Positions 39,834-48,539 of a stretch of 64,000 nt of DNA are shown here, piece by piece. The notes under the pieces are model-generated. The model worked only from the letters and a program-made list of their open reading frames with translations. It ran no database searches and was not told the origin of the DNA. Made by a program: the position numbers and the translations under genes. This stretch comes from Deltaproteobacteria bacterium (lineage in GTDB: Bacteria; Myxococcota_A; UBA796; UBA2385), in NCBI GenBank assembly GCA_018401435.1, contig JAGYJW010000006.1, forward strand, positions 1 to 64,000, given 5' to 3'. The first letter of the stretch is position 1, and the number at the start of each line of letters is the position of its first letter.

Positions 39834-41705
39834 ATGAGGCTAATCCTTCTTCCCTTGCTCTGGTCCTGCGCGGACCCCTGCCTTCAGGCCACCGCCTGGA
39901 GCGACCCCACGGGCTGCTACGCCCATGACGGGTCCGTGCAGTCCGGCCAGCGGCCGGGTGAGGACAGCGGCGCGGTCGACCTGCCTGCCGACAGCGGGGA
40001 CGCGGGGCAGACCGATGGCGGCGGGGACGGTGAGGGCGGCGGCGATGGCGGCGACGTCTCGGATGGCGGAGATGGGGGCGAAGGGCTCATTCTCGGAGAT
40101 CCCATCCTGACCGTGGCCCGCCAGGGCGACGACCCGGCCGAGGCCGTGGGCGGCGACAAGACCGAGTGGGTGGACGGGGCCCTGCTGGGCGGCGGCTATG
40201 GGCTGACCGTGGGCTACCGCGGCTGGCAGGTGCTGGAGCTGGACGCTGCGGCGCCGGTGGCCCGTCAGGCCGCGCGCAGCGGCTACAAGGTGGCCGCGGA
40301 TGGCGGCTTGGCAGCCATCACCACCCGCAGCGGCGAGGTGATGCTGCTGGATGTCTCTGACCCCCTGCGGCCGGTGGCCCGCCCCTCCCTGCTGCTCGAA
40401 GATGATGCGGTGGACGAGGATGTGGCCGTGGACGCCGGGCGCATCCTGGTGGGATGGAGCACAGCGGGTGGCCGGCTCTACGATGCGACGGGCAGCCTGC
40501 TGACCACCCTGCCCGCCGATCACGCCTTTGCGGTGGGCCTGTCGGGGGATCGGGCCGTGATCACCGATGGCGCCGACCTGGTGCTCTTTGACATCGGCGC
40601 GCCCGGGGCGCCGGTGGAGCTGGACCGCACCCGGCTGCGTGGTGAGGGCCGGGACCTGGACTTCGACGGGCAGAGGGTGGCCGTGGGCCTGGGCGGTCGC
40701 GGGGTGGACCTCTTCCATATTGAAGGCGACGTCTTCATCTTCGACGGGGACCTGGACATCCCCGGCGCCGCCCTGGGCCTGGCCTTGGACGGGGACCGCC
40801 TGTGGGTGGCGACCTGGGAGACCGTGGCCTTGGCCTGGCTGGGCGAGGGCGGCCCCTTTGTGCTGGGCCACGAGGACGTGGGCCAGAGCGCCATGGGCAT
40901 CGACGCTGCCGACGGGCGGGCGATGGTGGCCGACTGGACCTATGTCAGCCTGCTCAAGGCGGTGCCCGGCGTCGCCGGTCCCGAGATCACGGCACCTGAG
41001 CGCCTCTACCAGGTTGACCCCGGCGAGCCCCTGCGCCTGCCCCTGCGCAATGGCGGCCCCATGACCCTGACGGTGGCCTTTGATGCCCCCGCCGGGTGGA
41101 TCTTCGAGCCCGCCCAACCCAGCCTGGCGCCGGGCACCAGCCTGAATGTGGTGGTGCGACCTCCCGCGGGCGAGCCCGCTGCCGCGTCGGTGCAGATCCT
41201 CAGCAACGACCCCGACGAGGCGGTGCTGGACCTCGCCCTGCTGCTGCCCGAGGCCGATATCGGCAGCCAGCACCCCGACCTCAGCCTGCCCGGCATCCAG
41301 GTGCCCGGCGCTATTGCCGAGGGCTACGATCTGGGTGAGCAGCGCGGAAAGGTGGTCCTGCTGGTCTATTGGGCCCTGTTTTGACAGGTCTGCAGTCTGG
41401 AGGTTCCAGACGTCCAACAGTCCATCGCAGACGCCTATGACCCCGAAGAGCTGGTGGTCTGGCTGGTGAATTCCGGCGACACGGCCGAAGAGGTCGAGAC
41501 CTTCTTGCGGCGCAACTCGGTGGAGCTTCCCAGCCTGCTGGATAGCACCGGCACGGTCTACCAGAGCTATGAACAGAGCGAGGGGGGCTTTGCGCCCTAC
41601 CCCTTCCAGGTGCTGATCGACCAGCAGGGCCGCATCCAGGCCGTGGAGCACCAATACGACGCCGGGGCCATGCGCGGCCGCATCGACGCCCTGCTGGGTC
41701 GCTGA
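39834..41705 (+). CDS. Selenoprotein lipoprotein: LVIVD-like propeller plus UxxC thioredoxin-fold domain (copy 1)
   Basis: Reading the TGA at 41382-41384 as selenocysteine gives one 623-residue protein. It has a lipobox (LLPLLWSC), an Asp/Gly linker, repeats such as VMLLDVSDPLRPVARP and VLFDIGAPGAPVELD (LVIVD-like propeller, residues 85-370), an Ig-like domain (VQILSNDPDEAVLDL) and a TlpA-like redoxin domain. The domain starts at GKVVLLVYWALF, then Sec517-Gln-Val-Cys520, and continues through the cis-Pro region APYPFQVLID. The UGA sits where the first redox Cys of WCxxC is expected. The frame, GC-rich third positions and homology continue past it, and a SECIS-like hairpin follows. It is probably an envelope redox protein with a tandem paralogue 39 bases downstream. 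Without recoding, a 516-residue truncated protein would result. Confidence 0.85.
41395..41411 (+). promoter_or_regulatory. SECIS-like hairpin (copy 1)
   Basis: GTCTGGA pairs perfectly with TTCCAGAC-side bases (seven pairs), leaving the apical loop GGT at 41402-41404. The first loop G is 18 bases after the UGA, inside the range known for bacterial SECIS elements and close to the spacing of E. coli fdhF. The hairpin lies within the coding sequence, as bacterial SECIS elements do. Confidence 0.8.
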
Positions 41706-41744
41706 TCGGTTGAAACCAAAGCGGGCGGCTGGCTTCTAAGGCGG

Positions 41745-43586
41745 ATGCGCATCCTCCTGCTTTTGCCCGGCCTGCTCGCTTGCACCGATCCCTGCCCTGC
41801 GGGCTCCACCCGCCGGGGCGATGGGCTCTGCTACCTGAACGGGGACGGGGCCGGCGACAGCGGCCAGGTCACCGATGGGGCGGATGGCGGGGACGGGTCA
41901 GATGGCGCCGATGGGGCGGACGGCTCCGACGGCGGCGACGGTGGCAGCGGCCTGGACCTGACCTATGGCGACCCCATCCTCCCAGCCGGCCGGCAGGGCA
42001 CCGACGCCAGCGGCGGCGGCGGCGGCGAGCTGGTCGAGTGGGTGGACGCCGCGATGATCGACAGCCGATACGGCATCACCGTGGGCCAGGGGGGCTGGCA
42101 GGTGGTGGACCTGGACACGGCCGAGCGGGTCTACAAGGCCAACGCCATGCGGGGCTTCCGGGTGGCCACCGACGGCAACCTGGCCGCCATCAGCACCCGC
42201 ATGGGCCAGGTGCTGCGGGTGGATGTGTCCGACCCCACCCGACCCACCGAGATGGCCGCGCTGATGGGCGATGGCAGCGTGGCCCACGAGGATGTCGCGG
42301 TGGACGCCGGCCGCATCCTGGTGGGCTGGACCACCCGGGGCGCCATCCTCTACGACGCCGAGGGCCGGCCCACCGGCACCTTGCCCGCCACCCACGCCTT
42401 CGGGGTGGGCCTGTCGGGGGATCGGGCGGTGGTCACCGATCTGGACACGCTGATCCTCTTTGATGTGTCGGACCCGGCCTTCCCGGTCGAGCTGGACCGC
42501 CAGCCCATGCGGGGCGAGGGCCGCGATGTCTCCTTTGACGGCGACCGGGTGGCCGTGGGCATCGGTGGGCGCGGGGTGGACCTCTTCCACATTGAGGACA
42601 ACGCGCTCGTTCTCGACGGGGACCTGGATATTCCGGGCTCGTCCATGGGGCTGTCCCTGGATGGCGACCACCTGTGGGTGGCCACCTGGGAGACGGTGGC
42701 CCTGGCCTGGGTGGGCGAAGGGGGCCCGACGCTGCTGGGCCTCGAGCCCGTCAGCCAGAGCGCCTTTGGCGTGGGCGCCCGAGATGGTCGGGCCCTGGTG
42801 GCGGACTGGTTCTTTGCCAGCATCCTGGAGCAGGTGCCGGGGGTGGCCGGCCCCGAGCTGGTCATGGAAGAGACGGTCTGGCTGCGGGACGCGGGCGAGA
42901 CCCTGCTGCTGCCCGTGCGAAACGCCGGCCCCATGGCCCTCACCGTGGACTTCAGCCCCCCCGCGGGCTGGACCTTCGACCCCAGCAGCCTCAGCCTGGA
43001 CCCGGGGGCGCGCACCGATGTGCGCCTGACGCCGCCGGCCACCCTGGACCGCCCCCGAGATGCCGCCCCGGTGGTCACCAACGATCCCGACGAGTCCGAG
43101 CTGCTGCTGCAGCTCTGGCAGCCCGAGGGCGAGATCGGCGCGATGCACGATCCCTTCACCCTGACGGGCGTGCAGATGCCCGACACCACGCTGCAGGACT
43201 ATGTCCTGGAGGACCAGCGTGGCAAGGTGGTGCTGCTGGTCTACTGGGCCTTGTTCTGACCCGTCTGCAGTCTGGAGGTTCCAGACGCCGAACAGTCCAT
43301 CGCCGCCGGCTACGACCCCGATGAGGTCGTGGTGTGGCTGGTCAATTCCTCGGACCCGGTTGACGAGGTCATCACCTTTCTGCAGCGAACCAATGTGGGC
43401 TTGCCTTGCCTGCTGGACCGCAGCAGCGGACTCTATAGCAGCTATGACCGGCGCTCCACCGAAGGCAGCTATGCGCCCTATCCCTTCCAGGTCCTCATCG
43501 ACCAGAACGGGGTCATCCGCTACATCGCCACCCAGTACGACCCGGCCGGCATGCGGGATCGCATCGACGAATTGCTGGCGGATTAG
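41745..43586 (+). CDS. Selenoprotein lipoprotein: LVIVD-like propeller plus UxxC thioredoxin-fold domain (copy 2)
   Basis: Reading through the TGA at 43257-43259 gives 613 residues, paralogous to copy 1 along the whole length. It has a lipobox (LLPGLLAC), a GAD/GSD linker, propeller repeats (VLRVDVSDPTRPTEM, LILFDVSDPAFPVELDR), an Ig-like domain and a redoxin domain with Sec505-Pro-Val-Cys508. The cis-Pro region APYPFQVLIDQNG is conserved. AAGG lies before the ATG. Substitutions between the copies on both sides of the UGA are mostly conservative or synonymous, so both halves appear to be under selection as one protein. It is co-transcribed with copy 1. Confidence 0.85.
43270..43286 (+). promoter_or_regulatory. 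SECIS-like hairpin (copy 2)
   Basis: This has the same 17 bases as in copy 1, with a seven-pair stem and a GGT loop, at the same distance from the UGA (first loop G 18 bases downstream). The identity includes codons that are rare here (AGT, GTT, CCA), which suggests that the RNA shape is conserved. Confidence 0.8.
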
Positions 43587-43595
43587 CGCGCCCGG

Positions 43596-44564
43596 TCAGG
43601 GCACGATGAAGCGCACCCGCGGCCCGACCTCGACGGTCAGCCGCTTGTGTTGGCCCGCCACGAAGTCCCCGTCGATCATATAGGAGACCGGTACGGGCGA
43701 ATCGATGACAATGCTCTTGGCCACCTGGTCGTAGATGTCATCCCCGCGCATGGGTTGGCCCAGGTAGACCCGGTGCAGCTGCGACACCGGCGTCATGGGT
43801 GCGCACGGAAAGCCCAAGGCGTGCAGGTGGTCGGGGTGGGACTTTGCGGCGTGAAAGAGCTGAAAGCCCAGGCCCAGGTCATTGGTGGTGCCCACCGCCA
43901 CCGCGGCATAGCCGTCCTGGGCCTTCCAGGGCCGGCCATCCACCGTCACGGTGACGAGATCCCGCGCGAAGAGGTCGCGGGCGAAGCGCGTGCCCAGCAG
44001 GGCCGAGAGCACCCCCCGGGCCAGCACCCGCAGCGCCTTGACCACGCCGGTGGTGCCCCCGGCATAGTAGGCCTCCATGAAGCGGCTGAGCACGCCGGTC
44101 CCAAAGAGGAAGCCGCTGCTCTCGCCCCCATTCACCACCAGGGCGTTGCGTTCCACCGTTCGAAAGGCGCCCTTGCCATGCCAGGTGTCGACGATGGTGC
44201 CCAGAAAGGGCCGGGCTGGCATCTTCAGGCCAATGTTGCGGGCCAGGGTGTTCACCGTGCCGCTCTTGAGGATGGCCACCTTGGGTAGGGTGATGCGCTC
44301 TCGGGCGGTGCCCTCGGCACCTTCGGCGTAGACACGCACCAGGGCCGATACCACCTTGTGTAGGGTGCCGTCGCCCCCATTCACGCACAAGATGTCGATG
44401 TCCCTGTCGCGCAGGTTGCGGATCGTGTCTTCAAGATGGTCGAGATCCGGCGGCTGGGCCAGCTCGCCCTGGTCGCCCAATACATAGGCCAGGCGCTGGA
44501 GCAGCTCGGGGTTGCGCTTGTTGGCCCCGCTGCGGGGGTTGCTGATGACCGCGATGCCGCCCAT
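43596..44564 (-). CDS. Diacylglycerol kinase-type lipid kinase
   Basis: This 322-residue cytoplasmic enzyme has the DAGK catalytic signature: ISNPRSGANKR near the start, VNGGDGTLHKVV and LKSGTVNTLARNIGL (GTVNT replaces the usual GTGND), then the beta-sandwich domain ending VSYMIDGDFV. It phosphorylates a lipid or sphingoid-type substrate with ATP. Its start overlaps the stop of the desulfhydrase-like gene by one base, so the two form an operon. Confidence 0.85.
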   Translation of the reverse strand: MGGIAVISNPRSGANKRNPELLQRLAYVLGDQGELAQPPDLDHLEDTIRNLRDRDIDILCVNGGDGTLHKVVSALVRVYAEGAEGTARERITLPKVAILKSGTVNTLARNIGLKMPARPFLGTIVDTWHGKGAFRTVERNALVVNGGESSGFLFGTGVLSRFMEAYYAGGTTGVVKALRVLARGVLSALLGTRFARDLFARDLVTVTVDGRPWKAQDGYAAVAVGTTNDLGLGFQLFHAAKSHPDHLHALGFPCAPMTPVSQLHRVYLGQPMRGDDIYDQVAKSIVIDSPVPVSYMIDGDFVAGQHKRLTVEVGPRVRFIVP

Positions 44565-45583
44565 CAGAGCACCTCCCCATCCACCTGGGCCAGGGCGGCG
44601 GAGATCTCGGCCCCGCGCCCGAAGAGGCCGAAGATCCCCCCGGTGTGCCAGAAGAGGACCCGCTTGCCAAAGGCGGCTTTATTCCTGGCGATCTCGCGCT
44701 CCAGGGCCACCCAGGTCTTGCCCGTATAGACGGGGTCCAGGAAGAGGCCGGTCTCGCGGCTGAAGCGAAGCTGCATGGCCAGCTCCTCGGGGGTGGACAG
44801 GGCATAGCCCCGGCCCTGGTGGCCTTCCAGCACCGACCAGGTGTCGGGCCCGGGACCCGGCGGGCGGTGGCCCCAGGCGGCGGCCTCGGCGGCGATGGCC
44901 GCACCCGCCCCTCGAAGGTGGGCCGGTCGTCGCAGACCGCCACGCCCACCACCGGCGGGGCAGCCCGCGGGGCGGGAGGCCGCCAGGGTGCCGCCGGACC
45001 CGACCCCGCAGAGTACCGCCCCGAAGTCCAGGCCGAGGCCGTCGGCCTGGGCGCGCAGCTCCCGGGCGGCGTCGATGAAGCCCAGGGCGCCCACCGCGTT
45101 GCTGCCGCCTTCGGGGATGAGGAAGGGGCGCTCGCCGGCCGCCTGCAGCTCGGCCGCCCATGCGGCCAGCAGCGCGTCTCGATCGCGGTAGCCATGGGCG
45201 TCACACCAGCGCAGCCTGGCCCCCAGAATGCGGTCCAACAGGAGGTTTCCGTCCAGATCGCCCGGGGCTGGGGCGCTGCCTCGCAGCAGCAGGTGGGGCG
45301 CCATGCCCAGCTGCCGCGCCGCCACCGCCGTCGCCCGGCAGTGGTTGGACTGGATTCCCCCGGTGGTGAGCACCGCAGTGGCGCCGGCCGCCTGGGCCTG
45401 GGCCATCAGGAAGGCCAGCTTGCGCACCTTGTTGCCCGATAGCCCCAGGCCGGTGGGGTCGTCGCGCTTGACCCAGATCTCGACGCCCAGGCGCGCGGAG
45501 GGGCGGTCCAGCCGCTGGAGGGGCGTGGGCCGCTGGCCCAGGTCGAGGGGGAGGAGATCGGGGTGCAGGCGGGGGGAGGGCAT
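44564..45583 (-). CDS. PLP-dependent D-cysteine desulfhydrase / ACC deaminase family enzyme
   Basis: This 339-residue fold-type II PLP enzyme has the PLP-lysine region GLSGNKVRKLAFLMA, LTTGGIQSNHCRATAVAA, the phosphate-binding CGVGSGGTLAA and the C-terminal VLFWHTGGIFGLFG. The family eliminates sulfide and ammonia from D-cysteine or opens ACC. Between about 44,900 and 44,985 the frame leaves the homologous reading (VAVCDDRPTFEGR lies in another frame) and returns, so two compensating indels are likely. A truncated near-identical copy lies at 47.2-47.8 kb. Confidence 0.85.
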   Translation of the reverse strand: MPSPRLHPDLLPLDLGQRPTPLQRLDRPSARLGVEIWVKRDDPTGLGLSGNKVRKLAFLMAQAQAAGATAVLTTGGIQSNHCRATAVAARQLGMAPHLLLRGSAPAPGDLDGNLLLDRILGARLRWCDAHGYRDRDALLAAWAAELQAAGERPFLIPEGGSNAVGALGFIDAARELRAQADGLGLDFGAVLCGVGSGGTLAASRPAGCPAGGGRGGLRRPAHLRGAGAAIAAEAAAWGHRPPGPGPDTWSVLEGHQGRGYALSTPEELAMQLRFSRETGLFLDPVYTGKTWVALEREIARNKAAFGKRVLFWHTGGIFGLFGRGAEISAALAQVDGEVL

Positions 45584-45625
45584 GGGCTGTCCTATCCGGT
45601 GGCCCGTGCCGCGACCGCCCCGGTA

Positions 45626-46461
45626 GACCCGCCTTGCGCGCGTCGAGCTGAGGGAGCGGGGTCATCTGGGCAAGGTCACTTCGACCGGACACCGGCGTTC
45701 CGTAGAAGTCTTCGATTGCACTGCGCCCTTTGACTTCACTCCCCCTCGCCCCTCGCCCCTCGCGTTGCGAGGCGGCCCCGGGCCGAAGGCCAAGGAATGG
45801 AACCTTCGGTCGATGCCGGGCCGAAGCACAGCGCACCCCGGAACACAACACAAGGCCGCCTGGCCAAGGGCCGGCGCAAGCGGAGTGACCGCCCCCGGGG
45901 CCGCGCGCCGATCCAAAGCCAGCCCCGGCGACCTCGGGACAGGCCGCAGACGAGTCCCCCCACCATCGCCGATTCTCGTGGCACAACCGATAAAGTTTCG
46001 GCCCGACTCTTGCGGTGTCCGAGCGGGAGGGTATCGCATCTCTGCAAACGGAGAAACCCATGAGGGGTTCTGCCTACAGAACAGCAGGATCGACGGCAAC
46101 CAACCTGCAGAGAGGGGCCGCCGGGCCGTCCACGGCTACGGCTTCAACGTGCGGTGTACCGGGACCACCCGCTGGCAACTGGATGGGCAAGGAGTCCCTG
46201 GCGTCCCAGCCACACAGTTCTGTTCGACCGCCGGTTGTCGCTGCCAGACGCTGCTCTTCCCACGCCGTGTCTTCCCGCCTTGTCTCGCAGGCCTCACCTG
46301 ACGCCGACCTTTCCGACTGCATCGACCGATTCGCCGCACGCGGCAGGGAGCTGGCTGTGTTTAGGGCGGAACGAACGAAGTGGTGCTTTATCCTGGCTGG
46401 GGCACTCGCGAATGCGGCCTGCACGGCCAGGACGACGAAAGTGTCGCGCTATTGGGGCGCG
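45626..46461. other. Long non-coding accessory stretch
   Basis: No convincing gene is seen. The stretch holds three CCCCTCG direct repeats at about 45,742-45,765 leading into a small inverted repeat (CCTCGC-GTT-GCGAGG), a perfect six-pair hairpin GTTCTG-CCTA-CAGAAC at 46,067-46,082, and an ATG at 46,060 with GGAG that is in frame with the next gene. The intervening peptide looks non-coding. It begins exactly where the similarity to the upstream flank of the duplicated gene stops. Confidence 0.5.
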
Positions 46462-47085
46462 ATGGGCATCTACGTGACCGTCTACTCTCACGAAGAGGCG
46501 CGGGAGCTGGGGGCGGACCGCTGGCGGGAGGCCTTCTTGCTGGAAACCCGGCAGGAAGACGACGGGAGTGTGCGCTTCCTCGGCGAATGGTCCACCAACT
46601 ACTTGACCGACAATGAACATTCTGTGGCCAATTACCGTCCATCGGAGGGAGACTCGGCATTAGAGGTTCTCTACAACCGCAACTTAAGTCATGCAGTGTA
46701 CCGCTATTGCCTGGGCGCGACCACGACAGAGCACGGATTCTGGGACGAAGAAGCTGGCAATGTGGTGACCCCATCGGTTCTGTATTCAACCGACCAACTA
46801 CTGGAACTTGACGCGTTGTTCGCGCTAGACGCTTGGCGCACGCCGTCTTACCGCCGGACCTACTGGTTGTCTGCAAACCCGTCCGTTGCGCTCGTGCCTT
46901 TCATCGACACCTGGGACCCCGAGAGCGGCGAGCCGGTCGAGCGCCTGCTGCGGGTCGACGCGCCGCTCGGCAGGGCCTCCGGTGCCACCTGCGCTGCCTT
47001 GCAGGTGGTGCGGGCGTGGATGAGGGCCGCGACGCCGGAGAGCCTCGCCCCGGTGGGCGGACCGGAGGCCGACGACCGGCGCTGA
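46462..47085 (+). CDS. Hypothetical protein in lower-GC insert
   Basis: This 207-residue protein from the ATG at 46462 (MGIYVTVYSHEEARELGADR) has balanced composition (GEWSTNYLTDNEHSVANY, YRYCLGATTTEHGFWDEEAG), and I recognise no family. The base composition is clearly less GC-rich than the neighbours, with many A/T-ending codons, which points to transfer from elsewhere. An upstream in-frame ATG at 46060 would add 134 residues of low-complexity sequence and is less likely. Confidence 0.55.
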   Translation: MGIYVTVYSHEEARELGADRWREAFLLETRQEDDGSVRFLGEWSTNYLTDNEHSVANYRPSEGDSALEVLYNRNLSHAVYRYCLGATTTEHGFWDEEAGNVVTPSVLYSTDQLLELDALFALDAWRTPSYRRTYWLSANPSVALVPFIDTWDPESGEPVERLLRVDAPLGRASGATCAALQVVRAWMRAATPESLAPVGGPEADDRR

Positions 47086-47156
47086 CGGGCGCGCATCGCA
47101 GCGAGCATGGCGGCCACGCAGAGACGCGCCTATCCTGTCGCTTTTCGGGAGCCCCC

Positions 47157-47292
47157 ATGACCCCTGACGCAGCGCACCCACCAATGGACCGACCCGGAGC
47201 CGAGGCCGCGGCTGTCGGCCTGGGCGCGCAGCTCCCGGGCGGCGTCGATGAAGCCCAAGGCGCCCACCGCGTTGCTGCCGCCTTTGGGGGAT
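47157..47292 (+). pseudogene. Possible truncated gene start fused into the duplicated fragment
   Basis: GGAG followed by an ATG at 47157 opens a frame (MTPDAAHPPMDRPGAEA) that runs into the antisense strand of the desulfhydrase fragment after about 13 codons. It looks like the 5' end of a gene cut off at the duplication breakpoint near 47,196. Confidence 0.3.
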
Positions 47293-47757
47293 GAGGAAGG
47301 GGCGCTCGCCGGCCGCCTGCAGCTCGGCCGCCCATGCGGCCAGCAGCGCGTCTCGATCGCGGTAGCCATGGGCGTCACACCAGCGCAGCTTTGCCCCCAA
47401 GATGAAGTCCAGCAACGGGTTCCCGTCCAGATCGCCTGGGGCTGGGGCGCTGCCCCGCAGCAGCAGGTGGGGCGCCATGCCCAGCTGCCGCGCCGCCACC
47501 GCCGTCGCCCGGCAGTGGTTGGACTGGATTCCCCCGGTGGTGAGCACCGCAGTGGCGCCGGCCGCCTGGGCCTGGGCCATCAGGAAGGCCAGCTTGCGCA
47601 CCTTGTTGCCCGATAGCCCCAGGCCGGTGAGGTCGTCGCGCTTGACCCAGATCTCGACGCCCAGGCGCGCCGAGGGCCCATCCAGGCGCTGCAGCGGGGT
47701 GGGCCGCTGGCCCGGGTCGAGGGGGAGGAGATCGGGGTGCAGGCGAGGGGAGGGCAT
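47196..47757 (-). pseudogene. Truncated copy of the D-cysteine desulfhydrase-like gene
   Basis: From its ATG at 47757 this copy matches the first 180 or so residues of the gene at 44,564-45,583 with only scattered changes (for example LDLGQ to LDPGQ and NLLLDRILGAR to NPLLDFILGAK). A one-base insertion at about 47,285-47,291 (an extra G) shifts the frame after RPFLIP. Homology stops near 47,196, so the C-terminal half, including the PLP phosphate-binding loop, is missing. It is a recent, inactive partial duplication. Confidence 0.85.
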
Positions 47758-47800
47758 GGGCTGCCCATCCGGTGGCCCGTGCCGCGACCGCTCCGCCGCC
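47196..47800. repeat. Direct repeat of 45,035-45,625
   Basis: The sequence from about 47,196 to 47,800 repeats about 45,035-45,625 in the same orientation with high identity, including about 40 bases upstream of the start codon (GGTGGCCCGTGCCGCGACCG is shared). The two copies bracket about 1.6 kb of unrelated, partly lower-GC DNA. Confidence 0.85.
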
Positions 47801-47819
47801 GGGGGGTTAGTCGCGCTGC

Positions 47820-48539
47820 ATGAAGCTGGTCGCCGTCACCTGTGACCGTCGAGATCGGGGCCCCGAGGGTGCCGGCCCGCGGATCCGCCCCGGGCGCCCC
47901 GAGGTGCTGGTCAAGGAGTCGGTGCTGGCCGCCTTGCGCCGGGTGGGCGTAGAGCCCCTGCTGCTGCCGCCAGCACCCCAGGATGCCGCGGCCCTGGTGG
48001 CCCGACTTGCGGATTTTATCGACGGTGTGGTGATCACCGGCGGCGCCTTCGACATCCACCCCAGCCATTATGGTGGTGTCGTGTCGGGGCGGCTGGACCG
48101 GGTGGACGAGGGCCGCACGGGGCTGGAGCTGCTGCTGGCCCGATTCTGCATCCAGCAGGACCTGCCTGTATTGGGCATCTGCGGGGGCGAGCAGGCCCTG
48201 GCGGTGGCCGCAGGGGGCAGCCTGATCGGCGACTTGCTCACGGATCACCCCGGCGCCCAGGAGCACGAGCAGCCCACCGATCCCGCCCAGCCCTGGCACC
48301 CCGTTCGCTTGGACCCCAGCGCCCTGCGCCGGGCCTTTGGCCAGGCCGAGATCCAAGTCAACAGCACCCACCACCAGGCGGTCGCCGATCCCGGTCAGAT
48401 GCGGGTTGTGGGCTGGTCGCCCGATGGCGTGGTAGAGGCGGTGGAGCTGCCCGGCCACCGATTCTGCATCGGCGTGCAGTGGCACCCCGAGCTGCTGCAC
48501 GACGCCCCTTTTGCGGCCCTGGCCGGGGCCTTGGCCTGA
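47820..48539 (+). CDS. Class I glutamine amidotransferase-like (peptidase C26) hydrolase
   Basis: This 239-residue protein shows the nucleophile Cys in LGICGGEQALAV, GVVITGGAFDIHP, and the His/Glu pair in GVQWHPELL. The layout matches gamma-glutamyl-GABA hydrolase (PuuD) type enzymes, which cleave gamma-glutamyl amide bonds in the cytoplasm. It is followed directly (TGAATG) by the phosphorylase gene. Confidence 0.85.
   Translation: MKLVAVTCDRRDRGPEGAGPRIRPGRPEVLVKESVLAALRRVGVEPLLLPPAPQDAAALVARLADFIDGVVITGGAFDIHPSHYGGVVSGRLDRVDEGRTGLELLLARFCIQQDLPVLGICGGEQALAVAAGGSLIGDLLTDHPGAQEHEQPTDPAQPWHPVRLDPSALRRAFGQAEIQVNSTHHQAVADPGQMRVVGWSPDGVVEAVELPGHRFCIGVQWHPELLHDAPFAALAGALA

Noticed and set aside
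39834..43586. Reading the two UGA-interrupted genes as four separate genes or as pseudogenes
   Set aside because: The downstream halves have no ribosome site or complete redoxin domain of their own, the frame is unchanged across the UGA, and both paralogues show the same pattern.
39834..43586. UGA recoded as a sense codon throughout the genome
   Set aside because: Many genes here (ruvA, ruvB, lpxC, recombination and kinase genes) end normally at TGA, so UGA is a general stop.
46008..46100. tRNA-like sequence (GGTGTCCGAGCGG and a TGCAAA loop)
   Set aside because: No matching acceptor stem, variable arm or T-arm with GGTTCGA could be paired.
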